Position numbers and translations under genes: made by a program. From the NCBI GenBank assembly GCA_031421855.1, contig JANOPN010000128.1, positions 1 through 12,870 of the forward strand: a stretch of 12,870 bases of DNA, read 5' to 3'. Below are positions 1 to 7,576 of the stretch, one piece after another. Position 1 is the stretch's first letter. Each line of letters opens with the position of its first letter. The notes under the pieces were generated by a model. The model was not told the DNA's origin. It saw only the letters and a list, made by a program, of their open reading frames with translations, and did no database searches. The stretch comes from JAAFHN01 sp031421855. Lineage in GTDB: Bacteria > Pseudomonadota > Gammaproteobacteria > Burkholderiales > Burkholderiaceae_C.

Positions 1-915
1 GTCCAAGTCGCGAAGCAAGGCACCCCCACCCGTGAGCATCATGCCGCGGTCGGCAATGTCCGCGCCCAACTCTGGTGGCGTTTGCTCCAGCGCATTTTTT
101 ACCGCGCTGACGATGTTGTTGAGTGGGTCGGTCAATGCCTCAAGCACCTCGTTGCTCGAGATGGTGAACGAGCGCGGCACGCCCTCAGACAGGTTGCGCC
201 CCTTGACTTCCATTTCGCGCACTTCGCTGCCTGGAAATGCGGAGCCGATTTTCTTCTTGATCGCCTCTGCTGTGGGCTCGCCAATCAACATGCCGTAGTT
301 GCGGCGAATGTAGTTGATGATGGCCTCGTCAAACTTGTCGCCACCGACGCGCACACTGCCTTTGTAGACCATGCCACCCAGTGAGATCACGCCCACTTCG
401 GTGGTGCCGCCACCAATGTCAACAACCATCGAGCCACTGGCCTCGCTGACCGGCAATCCGGCCCCGATCGCGGCTGCCATTGGCTCCTCGATCAAGAAAA
501 CCGAGCTGCCGCCAGCTGCAATCGCGGCGTCGCGGATGGCGCGGCGCTCAACTTGGGTTGATCCACAGGGCACACAAATGATGATGCGCGGGCTGGGTGT
601 GAGCAAGGTGCGCGGGTGCACCATGCGGATGAACTGCTTGATCATTTGCTCGGTGATGACGAAGTCAGCAATCACGCCGTCTTTCATTGGGCGAATCGCC
701 TCAATGTTGCCGGGCACTTTGCCCAACATCGCCTTGGCTTCGCGCCCGACAGCTTGAATCACCTTTTTGCCTTGCGGCCCGCCTTCGTGGCGAATCGCCA
801 CAACCGAGGGCTCGTCGAGCACGATGCCCTTGTCGCGGGCAAAGATCAAGGTGTTGGCTGTCCCGAGATCAATCGCCAAGTCGGTGGAGAGGTACCGACG
901 AAAAAAACCAAACAT
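1..915 (-). CDS. mreB: Rod shape-determining protein MreB (partial, C-terminus beyond window)
   Basis: Bacterial actin homologue that polymerises under the inner membrane and guides the elongation machinery for peptidoglycan in rod-shaped cells. Translation from ATG at 915-913 gives 305 uninterrupted codons to the window edge; MreB is normally about 347 residues, so roughly 40 C-terminal residues are missing. Visible hallmarks: N-terminal amphipathic membrane-binding segment (MFGFFRRYLSTD), phosphate-1 loop DLGTANTLI, phosphate-2 loop VDIGGGTTEVG, the catalytic-region IEEPMAAAIGAGLP, and the adenosine-side LTGGGALL near the edge. The start is supported by an AAGGA ribosome-binding site at 926-922, six bases upstream. 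It is divergent from gatCAB, an arrangement familiar in Burkholderiales, where mreC, mreD and the mrd genes usually follow; those would lie outside the window to the left. Confidence 0.97.
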   Translation of the reverse strand, partial: MFGFFRRYLSTDLAIDLGTANTLIFARDKGIVLDEPSVVAIRHEGGPQGKKVIQAVGREAKAMLGKVPGNIEAIRPMKDGVIADFVITEQMIKQFIRMVHPRTLLTPSPRIIICVPCGSTQVERRAIRDAAIAAGGSSVFLIEEPMAAAIGAGLPVSEASGSMVVDIGGGTTEVGVISLGGMVYKGSVRVGGDKFDEAIINYIRRNYGMLIGEPTAEAIKKKIGSAFPGSEVREMEVKGRNLSEGVPRSFTISSNEVLEALTDPLNNIVSAVKNALEQTPPELGADIADRGMMLTGGGALLRDLD

Positions 916-1314
916 CACAAATCCTTCAATGCGGGAGCTGTTGCTCGCTGGGGTCGATTCAACCCAAACGCCGCACACAGTGAGGCCGCGAAAACCAATC
1001 AATATTGTTGCTGGAGGTGGTTTTGCGGGGCTTAACTGGACTGAGCGCACCCACCAATCCGCAAACCGTGTGGGCTTGCAGCGCGAACGCGCATCCAGCC
1101 TTGGCCGCGCATCAGCCGCCAAAGGCGAGATAATACCGCATCCCCCGTGTAAAAAGCGTGAAAAAGCGACCCCAATCGGCTACAAACGCTCTTTATTTCA
1201 GAGCAATCGAAGCTGAAATTCAAAGGGCTTCAGAGGCAACTCTCTAAAAGTAGTCGTTTTCACAAAACCTAAACCAATATTCTCTCCAAAACCCGCATTT
1301 GATTCGACCCCAGC
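916..1314. promoter_or_regulatory. Divergent mreB / gatC control region
   Basis: A 399-base stretch between two divergent genes with no convincing ORF; translations here lack family features and run across both genes. It must hold promoters in both directions. The best candidate for mreB is a TATTAT -10-like box on the minus strand (1135-1130), but its -35 partner is poor. Just upstream on that strand is an 8-base direct repeat, AAAAAGCG at 1151-1158 and 1161-1168. A perfect palindrome, CAATATTG, lies at 1000-1007 in the probable mreB leader. The 1190-1310 part is clearly AT-richer than the coding DNA and probably contains the gatC promoter, but I cannot name hexamers with confidence. Confidence 0.5.
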
Positions 1315-1623
1315 ATGAGCATCACGCCCGCAGAAATCGACCGCATCGCGCACCTGTCGCGACTTGCATTCAGCCCCGACCAGTCTGAGCGACTGCGCAC
1401 CCAGATCAATGGTTTTTTTGACATCGTTGAGCGCATGCGTGCGGTTGACACGACTGGCATCCAGCCACTCGCGCACCCCGTTGCCGCCATTCAAGAAATC
1501 CACCTGCGCCTGCGTGACGACGTCGCCAGCGAGCCCAACACCCTGGCGGCACGCGCGGCTAACCAGCAATCAGCCCCTGCGGTCGAAGGTGGTCTGTTTT
1601 TGGTGCCGAAGGTGCTTGAATGA
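1315..1623 (+). CDS. gatC: Asp-tRNA(Asn)/Glu-tRNA(Gln) amidotransferase subunit C
   Basis: Small stabilising subunit of GatCAB, the enzyme that amidates mischarged Asp-tRNA(Asn) and/or Glu-tRNA(Gln). The 102-residue product has family-typical length and sequence: N-terminal MSITPAEIDRIAHLSRLAF, the central FFDIVERMRAVDTTGIQPLAHP, and a C-terminal FLVPKVLE that in known structures wraps around GatA and GatB. No strong Shine-Dalgarno precedes the ATG, but upstream sequence has no better in-frame start and the N-terminus aligns with the family. The stop overlaps the gatA start (ATGA at 1620-1623), so the two are translationally coupled. In betaproteobacteria, which usually have glutaminyl-tRNA synthetase, the main role is commonly Asn-tRNA(Asn) formation; the window does not settle this. 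Confidence 0.96.
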   Translation: MSITPAEIDRIAHLSRLAFSPDQSERLRTQINGFFDIVERMRAVDTTGIQPLAHPVAAIQEIHLRLRDDVASEPNTLAARAANQQSAPAVEGGLFLVPKVLE

Positions 1624-3101
1624 ATACGCCCGTTTCAACCTCAGGCGAGCTGCATGAATTGAGCGCCACCGCGCTCGCCGCCAGGCTCGCCGGCAAAGAT
1701 GTCTCAGCCGTTGAAGTAGCCACTCACTTCTTGAATAGGGCACGCTCAGAAACACTCGGTGCGTTTTTGGCCATGGATGACGCAGCCACCTTGAAGCAAG
1801 CGCAAGCCGCTGACGCACGCTTGAGCGCTGGAGAGCGGACGCCCTTGTTGGGCGTTCCGATCGCGCACAAAGACATCTTCGTCACGACCGATTGGCCCAC
1901 CACCGCTGGCAGCAAAATGCTCGCCGGCTATCGCTCTTCTTTTGATAGCACTGTCGTCAATAAACTCCGTGACCAAGGTGCAATTTGCCTTGGAAAACTC
2001 AATTGCGACGAGTTTGCGATGGGTTCTGGCAACGAAAACTCGGCCTTCATGCCCGTCAGCAACCCTTGGGACCGCTCGCGGGTGCCGGGCGGCTCATCAG
2101 GCGGCAGCGCGGCAGCCGTGGCAGCGCGGCTCGCACCGCTGGTTACGGGCACCGACACGGGTGGATCCATTCGACAACCCGCCAGTTTTTGCGGCATCAC
2201 CGGCATCAAACCGACCTATGGACGGGCATCGCGGTTTGGTATGGTGGCATTTGCGTCCAGCCTCGACCAAGCCGGTGTGATGGCCCGCAGCGCCGAGGAT
2301 TGCGCTCACGGCCTGTCGGCGATTTGTGGCCCCGACCTCGACCGGGACTCCACCTCGCTGGACGTTCCGGCTGAAGATTTCAGCCGCACGCTCAACCAAA
2401 GCATTGAAGGGCTTCGAATTGGCATCCCGACTGAGTTTTTCGGCCCCGGTTTGAGTGACGACGTTCGCGCGGCCGTTGAAGCCTCGCTCGCCGCACTTGA
2501 ACGCTTAGGCGCCAAACGCGTGCCCATTGAGTTGCCGCGCACCGAGTTGTCGATCCCGGTGTATTACATCATTGCCCCAGCCGAGGCGAGCAGCAATTTA
2601 AGCCGCTTTGACGGCGTCAAATTTGGACACCGCGCCGCTGAGTATGTTGACCTGATGGACATGTACAAACGCTCACGGACGGAAGGCTTTGGCGACGAAG
2701 TCAAGCGCCGCATCATGATCGGCTCCTATGTGCTCAGCCACGGCTACTACGACGCGTATTACTTGCAAGCGCAAAAAATACGCCGAATGATCGCCAACGA
2801 CTTTCGAAGCGCTTTCTCGCAATGCGACGTCATCGCGGGCCCGGTCGCGCCGACAGTGGCATGGAAGATCGGCGAAAAATCCGACGACCCGGTCGCCAAC
2901 TATTTGGCCGACATCTTCACGCTGCCGGCCAGTTTGGCCGGTCTGCCCGGCATGAGTTTGCCAGCCGGTTTTGGCGCTGCGGGCATGCCAGTTGGCCTGC
3001 AGCTCATCGGTAACTACCTCAAAGAAGCACAACTGCTCAACGTTGCGCACCAGCTGCAACTCGCAACCGATTGGCATTTGGCCTCGCCACAAGGCGTTTG
3101 A
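1620..3101 (+). CDS. gatA: Asp-tRNA(Asn)/Glu-tRNA(Gln) amidotransferase subunit A (glutaminase)
   Basis: Amidase-signature subunit that hydrolyses glutamine and passes ammonia to GatB through an internal tunnel. The product is 493 residues, normal for GatA. The Ser-cisSer-Lys triad is intact: Lys84 in AHKDIF, cis-Ser159 in the GGSSGGS glycine/serine loop, and nucleophile Ser183 in TGGSIRQPAS. The spacing between these residues equals that of the characterised Staphylococcus aureus enzyme. Further markers are GITGIKPTYGR after the nucleophile and the C-terminal LPGMSLPAGF and PVGLQLIG blocks. It overlaps gatC by four bases and is followed 22 bases later by gatB, so one polycistronic message is expected. 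Confidence 0.98.
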   Translation: MNTPVSTSGELHELSATALAARLAGKDVSAVEVATHFLNRARSETLGAFLAMDDAATLKQAQAADARLSAGERTPLLGVPIAHKDIFVTTDWPTTAGSKMLAGYRSSFDSTVVNKLRDQGAICLGKLNCDEFAMGSGNENSAFMPVSNPWDRSRVPGGSSGGSAAAVAARLAPLVTGTDTGGSIRQPASFCGITGIKPTYGRASRFGMVAFASSLDQAGVMARSAEDCAHGLSAICGPDLDRDSTSLDVPAEDFSRTLNQSIEGLRIGIPTEFFGPGLSDDVRAAVEASLAALERLGAKRVPIELPRTELSIPVYYIIAPAEASSNLSRFDGVKFGHRAAEYVDLMDMYKRSRTEGFGDEVKRRIMIGSYVLSHGYYDAYYLQAQKIRRMIANDFRSAFSQCDVIAGPVAPTVAWKIGEKSDDPVANYLADIFTLPASLAGLPGMSLPAGFGAAGMPVGLQLIGNYLKEAQLLNVAHQLQLATDWHLASPQGV

Positions 3102-3123
3102 ACACTTGAGCACCCAAGACACC

Positions 3124-4575
3124 ATGACCGCACTCATCCAAGGCTACGAAGTCGTCATCGGCTTTGAGACACACACGCAGCTGTCGACACAGTCGAAAAT
3201 TTTCAGCCGATCCTCGGTGGCTTTTGGCGCCGAGGCCAACACCCAGGCCTGCGCGCTTGACATGGCACTGCCTGGCACCTTGCCGGTGATGAACCGAACT
3301 GCGGTCGACCGCGCCATTCGTTTTGGCTTGGCCATTGGCGCGCATGTTGCCGAGCACAGCGTGTTTGCGCGCAAAAACTACTTTTACCCCGACTTGCCTA
3401 AGGGCTACCAAATCAGCCAATTTGAGATTCCAGTGGTGCAGGGTGGCGAAATTCGCTTCATGCTCGGCGACGAGCCCAAAACCGTCCGATTGGTTCGCGC
3501 CCACTTGGAGGAAGACGCCGGCAAATCGTTGCACGATCAATTCGATGGGCAAAGCGGCATTGACCTCAACCGCGCCGGGACCCCGCTGCTTGAGATCGTG
3601 ACCGAGCCCGACATGCGCTCCAGTGCCGAGGCCGTTGCCTACGCCAAAGAGCTGCACAAAATCGTGACTTGGATCGGCATTTGCGACGGCAACATGCAAG
3701 AAGGCTCGTTTCGATGCGATGCCAACGTCTCGGTGCGTAAGCCTGGCCAACCGCTAGGCATCCGCCGCGAAATCAAAAACCTCAACAGTTTCAAGTTCAT
3801 GCAGCAAGCGATGGACTACGAGATTCGTTGGCAAATTGAACAAATCGAAGACGGCAAAAAAATCGAGCAGGCGACCGTGTTGTTCAACCCCGACACGGGC
3901 GAAACACGCGCAATGCGCACCAAGGAAGATGCCGCTGACTACCGATATTTTCCCGACCCAGATTTGCCGCCGCTCGTGATCTCTGCCGATTGGATCGCCC
4001 GAGTCAAAGCCGACATGCCTGAGCTGCCGCGCGCGATGGCCGCACGCTTTGTCGCCGACTACGCATTGCCGCAATACGATGCCGACACGCTCACGCAAAG
4101 CGTGGCCATGGCAGGGTACTTTGAAGCGGTCGCGAAAGCCAGCGGCCAGGCCAAACTCGCCAGCAACTGGGTCATGGGCGAGATGTCGCGCAGGCTCAAC
4201 ATGAACGGCATCAACCCGGCTGAGGGCATTGGGGCCGCGCCAGTGACGGCCGAAGCCTTGGGCGAGTTGATCGCACGCATCGCAGACGGCACGATTTCAA
4301 ACAGTGCGGGCAAAGACGTACTCGATGGTCTGTGGGCCGAGCAGGGCAGCGTAGACGAAATCATTGCCACCAAAGGCCTCAAGCAAATGAGCGACAGCGG
4401 CGAGCTGCAAGCCATCATTGACGCTGTGCTGGCGGCCAACGTCGACAACGTGGCGCAATACCGCGCCGGCAAAGACAAGGCGTTCAATGCGCTGGTAGGC
4501 CAAGTGATGAAGGCCAGCAAAGGCAAAGCCAACCCGCTGCAAGCGGGCGAGCTGCTGCGCAAGTCTCTGGGCTAG
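3124..4575 (+). CDS. gatB: Asp-tRNA(Asn)/Glu-tRNA(Gln) amidotransferase subunit B
   Basis: Kinase-like subunit that binds the mischarged tRNA, activates the acyl side chain with ATP and carries out transamidation. I place the start at ATG 3124, giving 483 residues beginning MTALIQGYEVVIGFETH, which matches the family start. An in-frame start at 2971 exists, but it would overlap gatA by about 130 bases and add a non-homologous extension. Markers: GFETHTQL, ALPGTLPVMN, FARKNYFYPDLPKGYQISQ, and the AGTPLLEIVTEPD signature, followed by REIKNLNSF and RYFPDPDLPPL. The C-terminal GatB/YqeY tRNA-binding domain begins roughly at residue 330 and ends GELLRKSLG. It is the last gene of the gat operon; 79 bases separate it from the next gene. 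Confidence 0.98.
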   Translation: MTALIQGYEVVIGFETHTQLSTQSKIFSRSSVAFGAEANTQACALDMALPGTLPVMNRTAVDRAIRFGLAIGAHVAEHSVFARKNYFYPDLPKGYQISQFEIPVVQGGEIRFMLGDEPKTVRLVRAHLEEDAGKSLHDQFDGQSGIDLNRAGTPLLEIVTEPDMRSSAEAVAYAKELHKIVTWIGICDGNMQEGSFRCDANVSVRKPGQPLGIRREIKNLNSFKFMQQAMDYEIRWQIEQIEDGKKIEQATVLFNPDTGETRAMRTKEDAADYRYFPDPDLPPLVISADWIARVKADMPELPRAMAARFVADYALPQYDADTLTQSVAMAGYFEAVAKASGQAKLASNWVMGEMSRRLNMNGINPAEGIGAAPVTAEALGELIARIADGTISNSAGKDVLDGLWAEQGSVDEIIATKGLKQMSDSGELQAIIDAVLAANVDNVAQYRAGKDKAFNALVGQVMKASKGKANPLQAGELLRKSLG

Positions 4576-4644
4576 AAGGCCAGATCGGGCGCACGCAGTA
4601 GCGATTTCGCCCTATCATTCACCCATCATCACCACGCACCGACT

Positions 4645-4649
4645 GGAGG
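4645..4649 (+). promoter_or_regulatory. Strong ribosome-binding site of the SPFH gene
   Basis: GGAGG lies five bases before the ATG at 4655 and fixes that start. Upstream, TATCAT at 4613-4618 could be a -10 box for a separate promoter of the cluster, but no good -35 sits at the right distance, so read-through from gatB is also possible. Confidence 0.7.
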
Positions 4650-4654
4650 CGCAC

Positions 4655-5698
4655 ATGGGACTCATGGATTTCATCAAGAAGCAATTCATTGACATCATTC
4701 AATGGACTGAGGACGACAACAGCACTTTGGCCTGGCGTTTTCCGATGGCGGACATGGAGATTCAGTACGGTGCATCGCTGACCGTACGTGAGAGTCAGGT
4801 GGCGGTGTTCGTCAACGAAGGCAAAGTGGCCGACGTGTTCAAGCCCGGCATGCACAAGCTCAACACCCAAACCATTCCGGTGCTGACGTACCTGAAAAAC
4901 TGGGACAAGCTGTTTGAGTCGCCCTTCAAGAGTGACGTGTATTTTTTCAGCACCCGACAGCAGCTTGACTTCAAGTGGGGCACGCCGCAAGCCATCACCG
5001 TGCGCGACAAAGACTTTGGTGCGGTGCGTCTGCGAGCGTTTGGCAACTACAGCTTTCACTTGGTCGATCCGGCCAAGTTTCACACCCAGATCTCCGGCAC
5101 GCGCGAGCGCTACCAAGCGCTTGAGCTTGACGGCCAGCTCAAGGGCTTGATTTTGCAAAACATCAGCGACGCCATTGCGTCCAGCGGCATTGCGTTTTTG
5201 GATCTGGCAGCCAATCAAATCGAATTTGCCAACGCGCTCAAGGCACAAATCAGCCCTGCATTTGAAGCCATGGGCTTGCAGTTGGATCAGATGACCGTGC
5301 AAAACGTGTCGCTACCCGAAGAACTGCAAAAAATCCTCGACCAAAAAATTGGCATGGGCATGGTTGGCAACGACATGGGCAAATTCATGCAGTACCAAAC
5401 CGCGCAGGCAATCCCCGCCATGGCCTCAGGCTCGGGCGGCTCGGGTGTTGTCGGTGACGCAATGGGGTTGGGCGCTGGTGTGGCACTGGGCCAGGTATTG
5501 GCGCAAAACCTTCAAGCGGGTCTTCAAGGCCAAGCGTCAAATGCTCAAGCTGCCGCGGCAACTGCAGCCGCGTCGTTCATGAAGCCAGACGAAGTCATGG
5601 CCACACTTGAAAAGCTGGCCGACCTCAAAGCCAAGGGCATCTTGACCGAAGACGAGTTCGCCAGCAAAAAGGCCGAGCTGCTCAAAAAGTTGATGTGA
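4655..5698 (+). CDS. SPFH (stomatin/prohibitin-like) domain protein with C-terminal SHOCT motif
   Basis: A 347-residue protein resembling the SPFH family of COG4260 / Bacillus YdjI type, which assembles on membranes and is linked to lipid microdomains and envelope stress. It opens with an amphipathic helix (MGLMDFIKKQFIDIIQW) rather than a full membrane span. The SPFH core covers roughly residues 25-230 (ESQVAVFVNEGKVADVFKPG, LRAFGNYSFHLVDPAKFH, MGLQLDQMTVQNVSLPEE). Residues of about 255-305 are Gly/Ala/Gln-rich low-complexity sequence. The last 30 residues (LEKLADLKAKGILTEDEF onward) form a SHOCT motif, a short oligomerisation or recruitment helix pair. Many relatives end in a zinc ribbon instead; here zinc ribbons occur in the next gene's product. 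It is the first gene of the cluster running to 10867. Family assignment is firm; function is not established. Confidence 0.88.
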   Translation: MGLMDFIKKQFIDIIQWTEDDNSTLAWRFPMADMEIQYGASLTVRESQVAVFVNEGKVADVFKPGMHKLNTQTIPVLTYLKNWDKLFESPFKSDVYFFSTRQQLDFKWGTPQAITVRDKDFGAVRLRAFGNYSFHLVDPAKFHTQISGTRERYQALELDGQLKGLILQNISDAIASSGIAFLDLAANQIEFANALKAQISPAFEAMGLQLDQMTVQNVSLPEELQKILDQKIGMGMVGNDMGKFMQYQTAQAIPAMASGSGGSGVVGDAMGLGAGVALGQVLAQNLQAGLQGQASNAQAAAATAAASFMKPDEVMATLEKLADLKAKGILTEDEFASKKAELLKKLM

Positions 5699-5762
5699 GA
5701 AGCGGCTAAATCGCAAGCGCGGCCCACTAAACGGCTGCGCGGTGCGGTTTTGCCCCCTTGCC

Positions 5763-7331
5763 ATGGCTGACACGTCTCCCCAACGCGCATACAAATCCGC
5801 CTGTCCGGGCTGCGGCGCGCCGGTTGAATTTCGCTCGGCCGCGTCAACCCACGCGGTTTGCGGCTACTGCTCCAGCACCATCGTTCGAAGCGGCGATCAG
5901 CTCGCCCGCATCGGCAAAATGGCCGAGCTATTTGACGATTTTTCGCCGCTGCAACTCTTTGCAACGGGTGTCTATGAGTCGCGCGCGTTCACCATCATCG
6001 GGCGGCTGCAATACGCGTACAAAGACGGCGGCTGGAGCGAGTGGTATTGCAGTTTTGATGGTGCAGATGACGCGGACACCGCTGCCAACACCGGCTGGCT
6101 GAGCGAAGACAACGGCCAGTACGTCTTTGTGCGCTCGCTGGCGATACCCAAAGCACCAGAATTGTCCAGTTTGCGGCTTGGCATGGGCACCGCTATACAA
6201 GGCAAACGCTTCCAGGTCACGGCCATCACGCGGGTTCACCTCAGCGGCGCTCAGGGCGAACTGCCCAAAATGCCGCCACTTAACCGCGAGTTCGGCGTGG
6301 TAGAAATGCGCGCAGACGACGGCGCGGTGTTGACGCTGGACTACGCGGATGCGGGCGACTCGGGCTCGCCAAGCACGGCGCGCGCGTACACCGGTTTTGG
6401 CGTCTCCCTCAATGGCTTGCAGCTCCAAGGCCTGCGCGACACCAGCGACAAGGCCGAAAAAACCGCCCGCCAATTTGATTGCCCCAATTGCGGCGCGCCG
6501 GTCGCGCTCAAGCTCGAAAACACACAAACCGTCACCTGCGCCAGCTGCACCAGCGTGATTGACACCAGCAAGGGCATTGGTAACGAGGTTGTCACGGCCA
6601 TCCAAGACGAGCCCGTCAAGCCCCTGATTGCACTGGGCACGATTGGCACCTTGTCCAGCGTGAAGTGGCAGGTGGTGGGGTTTCAGCATCGCATTGGGCG
6701 AGAGCCCGGCGACGACGAACAGTTTGGCTGGGACGAATACCTGCTCTTTAACCGCACCGAGGGCTTTGCCTTTGTGGTGGATGCCAGCGACGGCTGGAGC
6801 TTTGTGCGGCCACTCAGCGGCGCACCCGACCACAAGGCGGGCTCCAGCGTGGCCAAGTATTTGGGCAAATCGTACTCAGTCAAGACCAGCTACGACGCTG
6901 AGACGACGTATGTCGCCGGCGAGTTTTATTGGCGGTCCACGCGTGGCGCGCGAACCAGCAACGTTGACTTTTCTCAAGGTCAAATCGTGCTCTCGCGCGA
7001 ACAAAGTGTGGAAGCGGGCGCGCAAGAAGTCACCTGGTCGCGAGGCACCCAGCTCGACGCCGACGCAGTTGCCAAAGCCTTCAACCTCAAGGGCCGAGAG
7101 GGCGACTTGGCTCGCGACGTCGCGCCGCTGGGGTCGGGCATGAGCGTCAAGACCTTGATCGTTTTGTTTGTGGTTTTCATGATCGTCGCGATGTTGATCA
7201 GCACCTGCTCCAGCCGCGACCGCAACTGCGACCCGCAGCGTGAAAACTGCAACAACACGAACTACCGCAGCGGCACTTCGGGTGGGTCATACGGCGGTTG
7301 GTCGGGTGGTGGCTCGGGTGGGCACAAGTGA
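5763..7331 (+). CDS. DUF4178 protein with two zinc ribbons and a C-terminal membrane anchor
   Basis: A 522-residue protein with internal duplication. Zinc ribbon 1 has Cys14, Cys17, Cys33 and Cys36 (CPGCGAPVEF, CGYC). Ribbon 2 has Cys240, Cys243, Cys259 and Cys262 (CPNCGAPVAL, CASC). Each is followed by a DUF4178 beta-rich module, about residues 60-215 and 290-435, sharing WSEWY/WDEYLLF and DGWSFVRPL-type motifs. A single hydrophobic helix (about 463-481, VKTLIVLFVVFMIVAMLIS) anchors it. After it come Cys482, Cys489 and Cys496 at seven-residue spacing, then a Gly/Ser tail. I use ATG 5763; an in-frame GTG at 5742 would add seven residues, and neither has a clear Shine-Dalgarno. It lies 64 bases after the SPFH gene. 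DUF4178 has no known biochemistry; it is often a neighbour of DUF350 and spermidine-synthase-like genes (recalled, not searched). Confidence 0.85.
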   Translation: MADTSPQRAYKSACPGCGAPVEFRSAASTHAVCGYCSSTIVRSGDQLARIGKMAELFDDFSPLQLFATGVYESRAFTIIGRLQYAYKDGGWSEWYCSFDGADDADTAANTGWLSEDNGQYVFVRSLAIPKAPELSSLRLGMGTAIQGKRFQVTAITRVHLSGAQGELPKMPPLNREFGVVEMRADDGAVLTLDYADAGDSGSPSTARAYTGFGVSLNGLQLQGLRDTSDKAEKTARQFDCPNCGAPVALKLENTQTVTCASCTSVIDTSKGIGNEVVTAIQDEPVKPLIALGTIGTLSSVKWQVVGFQHRIGREPGDDEQFGWDEYLLFNRTEGFAFVVDASDGWSFVRPLSGAPDHKAGSSVAKYLGKSYSVKTSYDAETTYVAGEFYWRSTRGARTSNVDFSQGQIVLSREQSVEAGAQEVTWSRGTQLDADAVAKAFNLKGREGDLARDVAPLGSGMSVKTLIVLFVVFMIVAMLISTCSSRDRNCDPQRENCNNTNYRSGTSGGSYGGWSGGGSGGHK

Positions 7332-7360
7332 TTCAGTTCAGTATTTTTTAGGAGATCGTC

Positions 7361-7576
7361 ATGGAATGGTTGAAACCCGGCGCCTTTCTCGGCTCCATCG
7401 TGTTTGCGCTGATTGGCGTCATTGTTTTTTGGCTGAGTTTCGTCATCATTGACAAGCTCACGCCTTACGATTTGTGGCAAGAGTTGGTTGAAAAACGCAA
7501 CATGGCCTTGGCGGTCGTTGTGGCTGCGATGGCCTTGGGCATTTCCATCATCGTCGCCGCTTCGGTGCATGGGTGA
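7361..7576 (+). CDS. DUF350 family small membrane protein (YjfL-like)
   Basis: A 71-residue inner-membrane protein with two predicted helices, about residues 8-30 and 48-69, joined by an amphipathic loop containing LTPYDLWQELVEKRN. That loop, followed by MALAVVVAAMALGISIIVAA, is the recognisable DUF350 pattern. The usual family entry in Pfam contains one or more such units; this is a single unit. AGGAG at 7350-7354 lies six bases before the ATG and fixes the start. E. coli YjfL belongs to the same family and sits in an operon with a PspA-like scaffold and a glutathionylspermidine-synthase-like protein, a parallel to the scaffold plus polyamine-enzyme context here. Its stop overlaps the next start by eight bases (7569-7576), implying coupled translation and perhaps assembly with the next product. 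Confidence 0.87.
   Translation: MEWLKPGAFLGSIVFALIGVIVFWLSFVIIDKLTPYDLWQELVEKRNMALAVVVAAMALGISIIVAASVHG

Noticed and set aside
32..1216. Several plus-strand frames opposite mreB and in the divergent region
   Set aside because: They are antisense shadows of mreB or run across the control region without family features.
2971..3123. Upstream in-frame extension of gatB beginning at 2971
   Set aside because: It overlaps gatA by about 130 bases and adds residues with no GatB similarity; the family N-terminus starts at 3124.
7449..7568. Upstream in-frame extension of the spermidine-synthase-like gene
   Set aside because: It lies inside the DUF350 gene in another frame; the ATG at 7569 overlapping the DUF350 stop gives a sensible N-terminus with a charged cytoplasmic end.
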